Positions 21,921-31,215 are shown, counted from the stretch's first letter. The stretch: 33,511 nucleotides of DNA from Actinomyces sp. oral taxon 448 str. F0400 (GCF_000220835.1 NZ_GL985606.1:999401-1032911); one strand, 5' to 3'. Program-made: numbers and translations. Notes: generated from the letters alone by a model not told the origin.

Positions 21921-22877
21921 GTGGCGGATGAGCAGAACGTCGACATTTGGCGTCGCGAAGTCGAGGAGCAGTACCTCGAGGCGAAGAGGAAGGACCCCGG
22001 CCGTTTCGAGCGGAGGCTGAACATCTCGTGGTCGAACTGGGGATTCGGTCTGGAGGAGCTGGAGAGGTCGGCCGAGCGGCTGGCCGGCAACGGGCTGTCC
22101 TTCATCGAGCTGCACGGGAACCATTACGGGCCCTCGCTCGGGTACGAGGTCGAGGAGACCCGGCGGGTGCTGTCCCAGTACGGCCTGCGGACTTCCGGGG
22201 TGTGCGGCATGTTCTCCGACGATAACGATCTGTCGTCCAACCGGCCGGTCAAGCAGCAGGCGGCGTTGGACTATATTCGCCGGGAGGTGGAGTTCACTCA
22301 CGCGATGGGCGGCCACTACCTGCTGGTGGTGCCCGGGTCGTGCGGGCGCTCGGAGGCGTACGACGCCTATGAGCTCCAGCGCTCGGTGATCGCCCTGCGC
22401 CGGGTCGCCGGTCTCTTCGAGGAGCTGGGAGTCAAAGCGGCCATCGAGCCCATCAGGTCGGCGGAGGTGTCCATCGTCCATACGGTCGCCGATGCGCTGA
22501 CCTACATCGACGCCGTCGACTCCCCGGGCGTCCAGTGGATCAATGGCGACGTGTACCACATGCAGGTCGAGGAGCAGAACATCGCGCGCGCCATCCTCCA
22601 GGCGGGCGAGCGCCTGGTGAACCTCCACCTGGCGGACTCCAACCGACGTGCCCTGGGCGATGGCTCGATGGACCTGGACACGATCCTCATGGCCGCCTAC
22701 CTGGTGGGGTGCAATACGGAGGGCCGCTTCCTGACCCCGGAGCCGTTGGGGCCCGGCGCGGGCCCCTACCCGGCGCGCAACGGCGTGCCCGACGTCCCGG
22801 CGCTCGATCGGCTCGTCAAGGACACGGTGAGCTACTTGCGCGAGCGCGAGGAGGCAGTCCGCTCCCGCCGGGCCTAG
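21921..22877 (+). CDS. TIM-barrel sugar (phosphate) isomerase/epimerase, substrate unknown
   Basis: This 318-residue member of the xylose-isomerase-like/AP-endonuclease-2 TIM-barrel family has a likely metal site made of Glu176 (AAIEPIRS), Asp210 (INGDVYHM), His236 (NLHLADSN) and Glu274 (LTPEPLG). The same pattern occurs in ketose 3-epimerases of the D-tagatose/D-psicose epimerase type. It would isomerise or epimerise a free sugar or sugar phosphate. GTG 21921 has GAGGAG upstream. It has its own AT-rich promoter region, follows the orphan ABC operon after a terminator, and converges on the ROK repressor. A link to the ABC transporter's cargo is plausible but only positional. It is clearly different from the UlaE-like protein at 5818 and from XylA. 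Confidence 0.82.
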   Translation: MADEQNVDIWRREVEEQYLEAKRKDPGRFERRLNISWSNWGFGLEELERSAERLAGNGLSFIELHGNHYGPSLGYEVEETRRVLSQYGLRTSGVCGMFSDDNDLSSNRPVKQQAALDYIRREVEFTHAMGGHYLLVVPGSCGRSEAYDAYELQRSVIALRRVAGLFEELGVKAAIEPIRSAEVSIVHTVADALTYIDAVDSPGVQWINGDVYHMQVEEQNIARAILQAGERLVNLHLADSNRRALGDGSMDLDTILMAAYLVGCNTEGRFLTPEPLGPGAGPYPARNGVPDVPALDRLVKDTVSYLREREEAVRSRRA

Positions 22878-22887
22878 GATCCGTCGG

Positions 22888-22909
22888 CCGGCGCTGATTG
22901 CCGCGCCGG
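22888..22909. terminator. Bidirectional terminator between the isomerase and ROK genes
   Basis: A 7-base-pair stem (CCGGCGC at 22888-22894, GCGCCGG at 22903-22909) with an 8-base loop TGATTGCC lies in the 38-base gap between convergent stops. It is short, with no U-tract. Confidence 0.5.
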
Positions 22910-22915
22910 TCCGCG

Positions 22916-24169
22916 TCAGATCCAGGCAGCGGGATCAGCGACAACGGTCTCGAGCAGGGACCAGGCTGCGCCGGTGGCGCCCGGCATGTGATCGTCGGGA
23001 GCCGTGACGATCGTCGGGCGGGCCCACGGCGAGGCCAGCACCCTGTGCTCGAGCTCGGCCTCGAGTTCGGGACGCAGGATGTCGGTGAGCGGGGCGAGGT
23101 GCCCGCCCAGGACCACCGTGGAGACGTCGAGGAGATTGATGGCGGCGCCGAGTCCGACGCCCAGCGCCCGGGCTGTCCGGGAGACCGCCTTGCGCGCGGC
23201 GGGTGCTCCGGTCCGCCAGGCCGCGACGAGCTCATCGGGTCGGGCCGTCGTCGGCAGCCCGGCGGCGGCGAGGATGAGTCTGCGGCCCGCGTACCGTTCG
23301 AGGCACCCGCGGTTGCCGCAGGTGCATTCCGGCCCGTCCGGGTCGACCTGGATGTGCCCGATCTCCCCGGCGAAGCCGTGATCTCCCTCGACGAGGCGGC
23401 CCTCGCGCACTAGGGCGGCGCCGATGCCGATCTCGCCCGACAGGTAGATGCAGGAGGGTGTCGAATAGGGGCCGGCCGGTCGCGTCCGCCCGGCCGTCAG
23501 TGCGCCGAAGCTCGCCTCGTTTCCCAGGTGCAGGTCGAGGGAGTCGGGAGCCAGGGCGTCGGCGAGCAGAGGCGCCGGGGCGAGGTCCCGCCAGGCGAGG
23601 TTGGGGGCCCGCAGCAGGCGGTTGTGGTAGACGAGGCCGGGCAGAGCGAGCGCGACGCCGACTTTGCGGGCGCGGCGGACGGCATCCAGGGCGAGGACGT
23701 CGGTGGTCAGGGCCGCCAGCCGGGGGAGGACCTCGGCGGGGTCGGAGGATTCGAAATCGTCGACGACGACGCGCTCGGCCAGGACCTCGCCGGACAGGTC
23801 GATGACGCGCACCGCCATGCGCGAGACGTTGACCTCCTGTCCGACGGCGACGAAGGTGCCCGACGCCGGCGCGAGCGGGACCGCGGGGCGGCCCGGCCCG
23901 GTGGGGTGAGTCGGCTCGAGTTCGGTGAGGATGCCGGCCGCGACGAGTTCGTCGGCCAGTCGCGAGGCCGTCGAGCGGGTCATCCCGGTCGCCGCGGCGA
24001 CGTCGGCCCGGGAGATGGGATCGCCGGAGGCGAAGACCTGATTGGCGAGCAGTGCGAGGTTGGAGGTGCGCAGACTGGACTGGCGTGCTGAGGCGGCCGG
24101 CGAGGCGGGGGCCGCTGCGGCCGGTCGGGTGGGCGGCGTCGGCCCCGCCGTCTTCTGCGTTCGAGACAC
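22916..24169 (-). CDS. ROK-family transcriptional repressor, probable xylose regulator (XylR-like)
   Basis: This 417-residue protein has an N-terminal winged helix (about 35-85, [23 protein letters not shown]) followed by a ROK sugar-binding domain. The ROK zinc motif is complete: His272, Cys282, Cys284 and Cys289. At the position of the sugar-kinase catalytic Asp (NDAN in ROK kinases) it reads NEAS, which fits a sugar-sensing repressor rather than an active kinase. GTG 24167-24169 is preceded by an AAGGTCAAGA stretch. It is divergent from xylA with only 70 bases between, and a palindrome there overlaps the xylA promoter. Control of xylA, perhaps relieved by xylose, is the natural inference. 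The N-terminal 30 residues are low-complexity. Confidence 0.9.
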   Translation of the reverse strand: MSRTQKTAGPTPPTRPAAAAPASPAASARQSSLRTSNLALLANQVFASGDPISRADVAAATGMTRSTASRLADELVAAGILTELEPTHPTGPGRPAVPLAPASGTFVAVGQEVNVSRMAVRVIDLSGEVLAERVVVDDFESSDPAEVLPRLAALTTDVLALDAVRRARKVGVALALPGLVYHNRLLRAPNLAWRDLAPAPLLADALAPDSLDLHLGNEASFGALTAGRTRPAGPYSTPSCIYLSGEIGIGAALVREGRLVEGDHGFAGEIGHIQVDPDGPECTCGNRGCLERYAGRRLILAAAGLPTTARPDELVAAWRTGAPAARKAVSRTARALGVGLGAAINLLDVSTVVLGGHLAPLTDILRPELEAELEHRVLASPWARPTIVTAPDDHMPGATGAAWSLLETVVADPAAWI

Positions 24170-24173
24170 GCTC

Positions 24174-24213
24174 TTGACCTTACCCCATCGCCATGTCATA
24201 GTTGTCCCAACAA
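24174..24213 (+). promoter_or_regulatory. xylA promoter with overlapping operator
   Basis: TTGACC (24174-24179) and CATAGT (24197-24202), exactly 17 bases apart, form a good sigma-70-type promoter toward xylA. The palindrome TTGT-CCCA-ACAA (24202-24213) starts at the last base of the -10 and covers the expected start site, the classic place for a repressor. ROK/XylR repressors in Gram-positive bacteria often bind TTnGT-type palindromes, which supports the ROK protein as the ligand. Confidence 0.65.
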
Positions 24214-24239
24214 ACAAATTCTGGCTCAAGGAGGAGACC

Positions 24240-25421
24240 ATGGTTCGCACGCCCACCAAGGAGGACAGGTTCTCGTTCGGTCTGTGGACGGTCGGTTGGC
24301 TCGCCGCCGACCCCTTCGGTGAGACGACGCGCTCGGCGCTGAGGCCGTGGGAGTACGCCGAGCATCTCGCCGAACTCGGCGTCTGGGGCATCACCTTCCA
24401 CGACAACGATGTCTTCCCCTTCGACGCCACGGATGCTGAGCGGGACAAGATCGTCGCCAGGCTCAAGAAGACCGTCGACGCCGCCGGTCTGACTATCGAG
24501 ATGGTCACCACCAACACCTTCACCCACCCGATTTTCAAGGACGGGGGGCTGACCAACAACGATCGCTCCATCCGCCGGTTCGGGCTGCGCAAGATCCTGC
24601 GCAATGTCGATCTGGCCGCCGAGCTGGGCGCCACCACTTTCGTCATGTGGGGCGGACGCGAGGGGGCCGAGTACGATTCCTCCAAGGACTTGAATGCCGT
24701 CTTCGACCGTTATAAGGAGGGCCTGGACACCGTCGCCCAGTACATCAAGGACAAGGGGTACGATCTGAGGATCGGTCTGGAGCCCAAGCCCAACGAACCC
24801 CGCGGCGATATCTTCCTGCCCACCGTCGGCCACGCCCTGGCCCTGATCGCCCAGCTCGACAACGGCGACGTCGTCGGGCTCAACCCCGAGGTCGGTCATG
24901 AGCAGATGGCGAACCTCAACTACACCCACGCCCTGGCTCAGGCGCTGAACGCCGGTAAACTCTTCCACATCGACCTCAACGGCCAGAAGGGTCTGAAGTA
25001 CGATCAGGACCTCGTCTTCGGTCACGGCGACCTGCTGTCGGCGTTCTTCACCGTGGACCTCCTCGTCAACGGCTTCCCGGGCGGCGGCCCCCGCTACGAA
25101 GGTCCCATCCACTTCGACTACAAGCCCTCGCGCACCGACGGGATCGAGGGTGTGTGGCAGTCGGCGGCGGCCAACATGGAGATGTACCTCCAGCTCGCCG
25201 AGAAGGCCAGGGCCTTCCGCGCCGACCCCGAGGTTCGCGAGGCTCTCGAGATCGCCGGCGTCTACGAGCTCGGCCAGCCGACCCTCGGCGCCGGCGAGTC
25301 CCTGGACGACTTCGTCGCCGACCGCTCCGCCTTCGAGGATGTCGACGTCCGAGCCGCTGCCGCGCGCGACTATCACTTCGTCGACCTTTACGAGAAGGCG
25401 GTCCAGCACCTCATCTCATAG
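24240..25421 (+). CDS. xylA: Xylose isomerase
   Basis: XylA converts D-xylose to D-xylulose in the cytoplasm. The 393 residues are the length of the compact class I (actinobacterial) enzymes. Catalytic and metal residues are all visible: His54 and Asp57 (FHDND), Glu181 and Lys183 (GLEPKPNEP), Glu217 and His220 (NPEVGHEQM), Asp245 (HIDLNGQ), Asp255 and Asp257 (KYDQDLVF) and Asp293 (HFDYKP). The start ATG 24240 is preceded by AAGGAGGAG. It is divergent from the ROK repressor and followed after 130 bases by xylB. The gap shows no strong terminator, so co-transcription is possible. Confidence 0.98.
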   Translation: MVRTPTKEDRFSFGLWTVGWLAADPFGETTRSALRPWEYAEHLAELGVWGITFHDNDVFPFDATDAERDKIVARLKKTVDAAGLTIEMVTTNTFTHPIFKDGGLTNNDRSIRRFGLRKILRNVDLAAELGATTFVMWGGREGAEYDSSKDLNAVFDRYKEGLDTVAQYIKDKGYDLRIGLEPKPNEPRGDIFLPTVGHALALIAQLDNGDVVGLNPEVGHEQMANLNYTHALAQALNAGKLFHIDLNGQKGLKYDQDLVFGHGDLLSAFFTVDLLVNGFPGGGPRYEGPIHFDYKPSRTDGIEGVWQSAAANMEMYLQLAEKARAFRADPEVREALEIAGVYELGQPTLGAGESLDDFVADRSAFEDVDVRAAAARDYHFVDLYEKAVQHLIS

Positions 25422-25551
25422 TTCACAGGATTATCCCCGGCTCTTTTAAACTCGTCCGGGCTCCGCCTGCATCGTCCCATCGACGGCACGATTCGGCGTT
25501 CCGCATCACCGCTTCTCAATACCGCCGCCTTCACCGTGGAAGGAATTCAGC

Positions 25552-27057
25552 ATGACCCTGGTCGCTGGCGTCGATTCCTCGACGCAGTCCTGCAAGATCG
25601 TCATCCGCGACGCCGCCGACGGCGCGCTCGTCCGCGAGGCCAGAGCGGCTCATCCCGACGGAACCGAGGTCCATCCCGATCAGTGGTGGCGGGCTCTGGG
25701 GGAGGCGGTCGACGCCGCCGACGGCCTGGACGACGTGGCCGCGCTGAGCGTGGGCGGCCAGCAGCACGGCATGGTCGTCCTCGACGCCGGCGGCGAGATC
25801 ATCCGGCCCGCGCTCCTGTGGAACGACACCCGCTCGGCGTCCGCCGCCCACGATCTCATCGTCGAGCTGGGCTGTGGCGATGAGGCGGCTGGGCGCGCCG
25901 CCTGGGCCGACGGGGTCGGCAGTGTGCCGGTCGCCTCACTGACGATCACCAAGCTGCGGTGGCTGGCCGACCACGAGCCCGAGGCCGCCGCGCGCATCGC
26001 CGCCGTCTGCCTGCCGCACGACTGGCTGACCTGGAGGCTCTCGGGCGCGACGTCGTTGGACGAGCTCGTCACCGATCGCTCGGATGCCTCCGGGACCGGG
26101 TACTTCGATTCCGTGCGCAACGTGTACCGCCGTGACCTGCTGGCTCTGGCCCTGCGCCGCAGCGAGGAGGAGGTCGGGCGCATCATCCTGCCGCGCGTGG
26201 CCGGCCCCGGGGAGGTCGTCGCCCACGGCGGGTCCGACGTCCTTGGCCGCGACCTGTCGCATATGGCGCTGGGACCCGGCTGCGGGGACAACGCCGGGGC
26301 CGCTCTGGGACTGGGGCTGCGGCCCGGGCGCACGAGCGTGTCCCTGGGGACTAGCGGCGTCGTCGCGGCCGTCTCCGCCACGCCCACGCATGATGCCAGC
26401 GGTCTGGTGTCCGGTTTCGCCGACGCCACCGGCGCCTACCTGCCGTTGGCCTGCACCCTCAACGGCGCGCGCGTGCTCGACGCCGCCAAGCGGATCCTCG
26501 GCGTGGGGTACGAGGAGTTCGATCGCTTGGCCTTGTCCGCCGAGGCGGGCGCCGGCGGTCTGGTTCATGTGCCCTATCTCGAGGGTGAGCGCACGCCCAA
26601 CCTGCCCGACGCCACGGGGCTGCTGACGGGCATGACCCTGGCGAGCCTGACGCCGGCCAACTGTGCCAGGGCCGCCGTCGAGGGGCTGCTGTGCCTCATG
26701 GGGGCGTGCATCGACGCGGTGCGCGCCCAGGGCGTTGATGTAACAGCCGTCACCATGGTCGGCGGGGGAGTGAAGTGGGCCAGCGCCAGGCGGCTGGCTC
26801 CGGCCGTGCTCGCGGTCCCGGTGGACGTGCCCGAGCCCGGGGAGTACGTCGCCAACGGCGCCGCCAGGCAGGCGGCCTGGATCCTGACCGGAGGGTCCGA
26901 GCCCCCCATGTGGGAGGCGGGACCCGTCGAGCGGCTGGAGGCGGCTCCGCAGCCGGCGGTGCGCGCTGCCTACGACCGGGCGGCCGCGCTCATCTCCGAC
27001 GCCCCGCGTGAGGACTCCGGCGGCGTCCTGCGCGTTCCCGGCGTCCGTGCGGTCTAG
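25552..27057 (+). CDS. xylB: Xylulokinase
   Basis: XylB phosphorylates D-xylulose to D-xylulose-5-phosphate. The 501-residue FGGY protein has the first phosphate motif with Asp8 ([10 protein letters not shown]), the xylulokinase substrate loop [11 protein letters not shown] at 68-78, WNDTRS at 90-95 and catalytic Asp246 in [10 protein letters not shown] second phosphate loop SLGTSGVV follows. GGAAGGAA precedes ATG 25552. It lies downstream of xylA and upstream of a SorC regulator. It is distinct from the ribulokinase-like FGGY gene at 11685: GGQQHG is present here and the NNCTSDLN motif is absent. Confidence 0.97.
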   Translation: MTLVAGVDSSTQSCKIVIRDAADGALVREARAAHPDGTEVHPDQWWRALGEAVDAADGLDDVAALSVGGQQHGMVVLDAGGEIIRPALLWNDTRSASAAHDLIVELGCGDEAAGRAAWADGVGSVPVASLTITKLRWLADHEPEAAARIAAVCLPHDWLTWRLSGATSLDELVTDRSDASGTGYFDSVRNVYRRDLLALALRRSEEEVGRIILPRVAGPGEVVAHGGSDVLGRDLSHMALGPGCGDNAGAALGLGLRPGRTSVSLGTSGVVAAVSATPTHDASGLVSGFADATGAYLPLACTLNGARVLDAAKRILGVGYEEFDRLALSAEAGAGGLVHVPYLEGERTPNLPDATGLLTGMTLASLTPANCARAAVEGLLCLMGACIDAVRAQGVDVTAVTMVGGGVKWASARRLAPAVLAVPVDVPEPGEYVANGAARQAAWILTGGSEPPMWEAGPVERLEAAPQPAVRAAYDRAAALISDAPREDSGGVLRVPGVRAV

Positions 27058-27062
27058 GCTGG

Positions 27063-27091
27063 CGGCGACCCGCAGGAGGTGCGGGTCGCCG
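27063..27091 (+). terminator. Hairpin between xylB and the second SorC gene
   Basis: Perfect 12-base arms (27063-27074 and 27080-27091) flank a 5-base loop that reads GGAGG. The hairpin starts five bases after the xylB stop and ends 20 bases before the next ATG. It is probably the xylB terminator or an attenuator; the GGAGG in the loop resembles a ribosome-binding site. Confidence 0.6.
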
Positions 27092-27111
27092 ACGCCTGGG
27101 AGGGCCGTTCC

Positions 27112-28071
27112 ATGTCGACTCGTGCAGACACCGCGCAGCTGCGCCTGATGGCCAGAATCGCTCGGATGTACCACGAGCTGGGTATGCGTCAGGCCGACAT
27201 CGCCTCCGAGCTGCACGTCTCCCAGCCGCGCGTCTCCCGCCTGCTCAAGCGGGCGGCCGCCGAGGGGGTCGTGCGGACCGTGGTCTCCGCGCCCGAAGGC
27301 ACGTACACCGACCTGGAGAAGGACCTCGAGCGTCGTTACGGGCTCGCCGAGTGCGTCGTCGTCGACACCGGACGGGAGGAGGCCGAGATCGACGTCGCCC
27401 TGGCCTCGGCCGGTTCGACCTACCTCGAGACCACCCTGACCGGCGGGGACGTCATCGGCCTGTCCTCGTGGAGTTCCACTTGGCTGGGCGCTGTCCAGCA
27501 GCTCCCCTCCTTTCGTGCGCCGGTCGCGCAGAAGGTCATTCAGCTCTTCGGCGGCGTCGGCAATCCCGAGGTGCAGGTCAAGGCGACCCGTCTGATCGAC
27601 CTGCTCGCGCACGCCACCGGAGCGGAGCCGGTCTTCTTCCCCTCACCGGCGGTTCTCGGCTCGGCGGCGGCGGCCGGTCAGCTCGCCGAGGACGCCTCGG
27701 TGCGCGGCGTCCTGGACCTTCTGCCGAGCGTCACTACGACTCTGGTGGGCATCGGCAGTCTGGAGTCCCCGGCGCTGCTGCGCCGCTCGGGCAGCATGAC
27801 CACCGAGGCGGACGTGGCCGAGCTGACGGCGGCCGGGGCGGTCGGCGACGTGTGCCTGCGGTTCTTCGACGCGCAGGGGGCTCCCGTGGCCAGCGACTAC
27901 GACGCGCGGCTGGTGGGGGCGAGTGCCGAGCAGCTGCGCGCCGTCCCGCGTCGTGTGGCGGCCGCGGGCGGCGAGCGCAAGCACGCGGCCATCCGCGGAG
28001 CCCTTCTGGGGGAGTGGGTCAACGTCCTGATCACCGACGTCCACAGCGCCCGGGCCCTGCTCGGGGGCTAG
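27112..28071 (+). CDS. SorC/DeoR-type transcriptional regulator (second copy)
   Basis: This 319-residue protein has an N-terminal helix-turn-helix (about 26-48, RQADIASELHVSQPRVSRLLK) and a SorC sugar-binding domain ending in NVLITDVHSARALL. It is related in architecture to the regulator at 2973, but the C-terminal hallmark is less typical (KHAAIRGALLGEW in place of the common AIxAALRGGY), so it may respond to another ligand. ATG 27112 has GGGAGGG upstream. It sits between xylB and a ChvE-type sugar transporter, all on the plus strand. Control of that transporter or of xylose genes is likely but not shown. A 364-base gap follows. Confidence 0.87.
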   Translation: MSTRADTAQLRLMARIARMYHELGMRQADIASELHVSQPRVSRLLKRAAAEGVVRTVVSAPEGTYTDLEKDLERRYGLAECVVVDTGREEAEIDVALASAGSTYLETTLTGGDVIGLSSWSSTWLGAVQQLPSFRAPVAQKVIQLFGGVGNPEVQVKATRLIDLLAHATGAEPVFFPSPAVLGSAAAAGQLAEDASVRGVLDLLPSVTTTLVGIGSLESPALLRRSGSMTTEADVAELTAAGAVGDVCLRFFDAQGAPVASDYDARLVGASAEQLRAVPRRVAAAGGERKHAAIRGALLGEWVNVLITDVHSARALLGG

Positions 28072-28264
28072 TCCTCTCCCTCCTCTCCCGCCTCGAGGGC
28101 GGCGCGGTCGCCCGACCGGTCCACGCAGCGCGACGCCGGTGCTGCCCGAACGATCATCTGTGCGGCGAGGCGGTCGTGGCGCCTTCGAGTTCGTCCGGGC
28201 TCCGCACGCCGTGCGTGGTCGGCGGCATGCGGCCGTGAACGTCGGTTGCCCCTCACTCATTTCG

Positions 28265-28275
28265 TTGACTGTCAA
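28265..28275. promoter_or_regulatory. TTGAC-T-GTCAA palindrome, possible operator or -35 region
   Basis: An 11-base perfect palindrome whose left part, TTGACT, is also a good -35 hexamer; no matching -10 lies exactly 17-18 bases on (CAATAC/AATACG). It may be a regulator half-site pair for the SorC protein encoded just upstream. Confidence 0.35.
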
Positions 28276-28368
28276 TACAATCTGGTTCAATACGTGCATG
28301 TTCGGTGCTCTCATGCTATCGGCGATCGTCGTAGACGCTTGCGACCTGCTTGCCAAACCCGGGATCGA

Positions 28369-28384
28369 TGGATAACGTTTTCCA
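28369..28384. promoter_or_regulatory. LacI-family operator upstream of the ChvE-type operon
   Basis: TGGATAACGTTTTCCA is a 16-base palindrome with one mismatched pair and the central AACGTT typical of LacI/GalR and CcpA-like sites; the flanking A and T also pair. It lies 52 bases before the GTG of the binding protein gene. Its sequence differs from the operator at 15893, so a regulator outside the window, perhaps a global one, is likely. Confidence 0.6.
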
Positions 28385-28435
28385 TGAAACATTCAGGACG
28401 GCGATGATGCCGCCTGCAAGGCAAGGAGGCCAGAG

Positions 28436-29554
28436 GTGAATCTGACACGTAGGACGTTCGTCGCTGGGAGCGCGGCCGTCCTCGCGGGGACGCTCACGGC
28501 GTGCACCGCTGAGAGGACCGCCGACTACTACAGGGGAGCGAACGGGGGCGACGGCGCGCTCATCGGCGTGTCGATGCCCACGAAGAACCTCGAGCGCTGG
28601 AGCCGGGACGGGGAGAACCTCAAGTCCCTGCTGGAGGACCTCGGGTACGTCGTGGAGCTCCAGTTCGCGGACAACAAGGTCGAGCAGCAGAACTCCCAGA
28701 TCCAGACGATGATCAACAAGTCCCCGGCTGTGATCGTGGTCGGCTCGATCGACGGATCGGCTCTGGGGCCGGTTCTGGAGACGGCCAGCGGCCTGGGCAT
28801 CAAGGTCATCGCCTACGACCGTCTCATCCGCGATACGAAGGCCGTCGACTACTACGTGACTTTCGACAACTACAATGTCGGGGCCCTGCAGGGAAGATAC
28901 ATCGTCGACGCGCTCGATCTCGACCACACGGCCGGCCCCTTCAACTTCGAGCCCTTCGCCGGGAGTCCGGACGACAACAATGCGCGGTTCTTCTTCGCCG
29001 GGGCGTGGGACGTCCTGACCCCCTACATCAGCTCCGGCAAGCTCGTGTGCCCGTCGGGCAAGCTGCCGGCCTCGGTCGACGACTGGCAATCCATCGGCAT
29101 CCAGGCCTGGTCCAATACCACGGCTCAGGCGGAGATGGAGAACCGGCTCAACTCCTTCTACAGCGCAACCACTCGAGTCGACGTCGTCCTGTGCCCCAAC
29201 GACGCCATTGCGCTCGGCGTCGGCCAGGCGCTCGACTCCGCCGGCTACGGCGGCTCCGACTGGCCGGTGCTCACCGGCCAGGACGCCGACCAGGCCAATG
29301 TCGCGAATATCGTCAACGGGAAGCAGTCGATGACGGTCTTCAAGGATACCCGCGCGCTGGGGGAGCGCTGCGTCACCATGGTCGATCAGATCGCTCAGGG
29401 GCGCGACGTCGAGGTCAACGACACCGCGTCCTACGACAACGGAGCCCTCGTGGTTCCCTCCTATCTTCTCGATCCGGTGACGGTTGACGCCGGGAACGTC
29501 AGGCAGATCCTGGTCGATTCCGAGTACTACACGGCCGAGGAGGTCGGACTGTGA
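28436..29554 (+). CDS. chvE: Multiple-sugar ABC transporter substrate-binding lipoprotein, ChvE-like
   Basis: This 372-residue lipoprotein matches the ChvE family, which binds pentoses and hexoses such as xylose, arabinose, glucose and galactose. Its signal peptide combines a twin-arginine-like motif (TRRTFVAG) with a lipobox ending at Cys23 (LTAC), suggesting Tat export and lipid anchoring. ChvE signatures include GVSMPTKNLERW, an SIDG stretch near residue 103, and VIAYDRLIRDT. GTG 28436 is preceded by AAGGAGG. The stop overlaps the ATPase start (GTGA). Given xylA, xylB and a SorC regulator directly upstream, xylose is the best guess for the main ligand, but ChvE homologues are broad. Confidence 0.92.
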   Translation: MNLTRRTFVAGSAAVLAGTLTACTAERTADYYRGANGGDGALIGVSMPTKNLERWSRDGENLKSLLEDLGYVVELQFADNKVEQQNSQIQTMINKSPAVIVVGSIDGSALGPVLETASGLGIKVIAYDRLIRDTKAVDYYVTFDNYNVGALQGRYIVDALDLDHTAGPFNFEPFAGSPDDNNARFFFAGAWDVLTPYISSGKLVCPSGKLPASVDDWQSIGIQAWSNTTAQAEMENRLNSFYSATTRVDVVLCPNDAIALGVGQALDSAGYGGSDWPVLTGQDADQANVANIVNGKQSMTVFKDTRALGERCVTMVDQIAQGRDVEVNDTASYDNGALVVPSYLLDPVTVDAGNVRQILVDSEYYTAEEVGL

Positions 29555-31215
29555 CCGGGGAGGCGGCGCGCGAGACGCGCGAGCCCGTTCCGGGCGGGGA
29601 GCCGAACGATCTCATCCTCCGGATGCGGCACATCACCAAGGCCTTCGGGGAGTTCAAGGCGCTCGACGACGTCACCTTCGATGTCCGCCGCGGTGAGATC
29701 CACGCCGTGTGCGGCGAGAACGGCGCCGGCAAGTCCACTCTCATGAACGTTCTCTCCGGCGTCTGGCCGCGCGGGACCTACGAGGGCGAGATCATCTATG
29801 ACGGCCACGTTCGCGAATTCCGCTCCATCCGGGATTCCGAGGCCGTGGGCATCGTCATCATCCACCAGGAGCTGGCGCTGAGCCCCTACCTGTCGGTCGC
29901 CGAGAACATCTTCCTCGGCAACGAGAAGCACAGGCGCGGAGTCATCGACTGGGACGCGACCAACGAGGCGGCCGCCCGGCTGCTGGCGGAGGTCGGCCTC
30001 GACATCCGCCCCCAGACCCGGGTGGCGGACCTGGGCGTGGGCCACCAGCAGCTCGTCGAGATCGCCAAGGCCCTGTCCAAGGACGTGCGCCTGCTCATCC
30101 TCGACGAACCGACCGCCGCTCTCAACGACACCGACTCCGCCCACTTGCTCGACCTCATGCGGGGTCTGCGCGAGCGCGGCATCTCCATGATCATGATCTC
30201 GCACAAACTCGGCGAGGTCTCGCACACCGCCGACCGCGCGACCATCATCCGCGACGGCCGGACCATTGACACCGCGCCTCTTCACGGACAGGGCATGATC
30301 GGCGAGGACGAGATCATCCGCCTCATGGTCGGGCGCTCCCTGGGCAACCGCTACCCCGACCACGTCTCCACCGTGGGTGAGGAGATCCTCCGGGTTTGCG
30401 ACTGGAGCGTGCACCACCCCATCGACGTCTCCCGCAAAGTCGTCGACGGTGCGGGGCTGACCCTGCGGCGCGGAGAGATCGTGGGACTGGCCGGGCTCAT
30501 GGGGGCCGGACGCACCGAGCTGGCCATGAGCCTGTTCGGACGCTCCTACGGAACCGATATCTCCGGCACGGTTCTCAAGGACGGTGAGGAGATCTCGACC
30601 TCCACTGTCGCCAAAGCGATGGGGCACGGGCTGGCCTACGTCAGCGAGGACCGTAAGGTCCTCGGCCTCAATCTCATCGCGGACGTCAGGACCAACACGG
30701 CGGCGGCCGCTCTGAGCAAGATCTCCAGGCACGGCGTTGTCGACGATTCAGCCGAACGCGAGGTGGCCGAGCGCTATCGACGCGAGCTGCGCATCAAGAC
30801 GGCCTCGCTCGCCGCGCCCGTCGGCTCGTTGTCGGGCGGTAACCAGCAGAAGGTCGTCCTCGCCAAGTGGATCTTCACTGACCCTGACGTCCTCATTCTC
30901 GATGAGCCCACTCGCGGCATCGACGTCGGGGCGAAACTCGAGATCTACCAGATCATCGATTCGCTGGCCGATTCGGGCAAGGCGATCCTCGTCATCTCCT
31001 CGGAGCTCCCCGAGCTCCTAGGTATCTGCGACCGTATCTACGCGATGAGTCAGGGTCGTATCACCGGACAGCTTCCACGTGCTAAGGCCGATCAGGAGAA
31101 CCTCATGAAGCTTATGACTATGGAGAATTCAGCGATCCCAGCGGGTCCGGACGACCCGGGCGTCCCGGGTGGCCGGGGCGGCGAGGACGGGAGTGCGAAG
31201 GCGGTGGCGAGGTGA
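29551..31215 (+). CDS. gguA: Multiple-sugar ABC transporter ATP-binding protein, GguA/MmsA-like
   Basis: This 554-residue ATPase has two ABC domains. The first has Walker A GENGAGKST (55-63) and Walker B LLILDEPTAAL. The second has the degenerate P-loop GLMGAGRTEL, the signature LSGGNQQK and LILDEPTRGIDVGAK. It couples ATP hydrolysis to import through the single permease encoded next. GTG 29551 overlaps the binding protein stop, and the stop overlaps the permease GTG (GTGA), so all three are translationally coupled. The N-terminal 20 residues and the Gly/Pro-rich C-terminal tail (PAGPDDPGVPGGRGGE) are extensions that look disordered. Confidence 0.95.
   Translation: MTGEAARETREPVPGGEPNDLILRMRHITKAFGEFKALDDVTFDVRRGEIHAVCGENGAGKSTLMNVLSGVWPRGTYEGEIIYDGHVREFRSIRDSEAVGIVIIHQELALSPYLSVAENIFLGNEKHRRGVIDWDATNEAAARLLAEVGLDIRPQTRVADLGVGHQQLVEIAKALSKDVRLLILDEPTAALNDTDSAHLLDLMRGLRERGISMIMISHKLGEVSHTADRATIIRDGRTIDTAPLHGQGMIGEDEIIRLMVGRSLGNRYPDHVSTVGEEILRVCDWSVHHPIDVSRKVVDGAGLTLRRGEIVGLAGLMGAGRTELAMSLFGRSYGTDISGTVLKDGEEISTSTVAKAMGHGLAYVSEDRKVLGLNLIADVRTNTAAAALSKISRHGVVDDSAEREVAERYRRELRIKTASLAAPVGSLSGGNQQKVVLAKWIFTDPDVLILDEPTRGIDVGAKLEIYQIIDSLADSGKAILVISSELPELLGICDRIYAMSQGRITGQLPRAKADQENLMKLMTMENSAIPAGPDDPGVPGGRGGEDGSAKAVAR

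Larger units (their letters stand above)
28072..28435. other. 364-base intergenic leader of the ChvE-type transporter operon
   Basis: No gene is supported here. The left half is GC-rich and featureless. From about 28250 it becomes AT-richer and contains a TTGAC-T-GTCAA palindrome, a TACAAT hexamer at 28276-28281 and a LacI-type operator (listed separately). The distance from there to the GTG start (28436) leaves room for a long 5' leader. Confidence 0.65.

Noticed and set aside
22916-24169. ROK protein as an active glucokinase-type enzyme
   Set aside because: An N-terminal winged helix is present and the catalytic Asp position carries Glu (NEAS), which fits a repressor.
25453-28206. Shared 15-base string TCGTCCGGGCTCCGC in the gaps before xylB (about 25453) and before the ChvE operon (about 28192)
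   Set aside because: Several exact 15-base repeats are expected by chance in 33 kb of DNA this GC-rich, and the flanks do not match.
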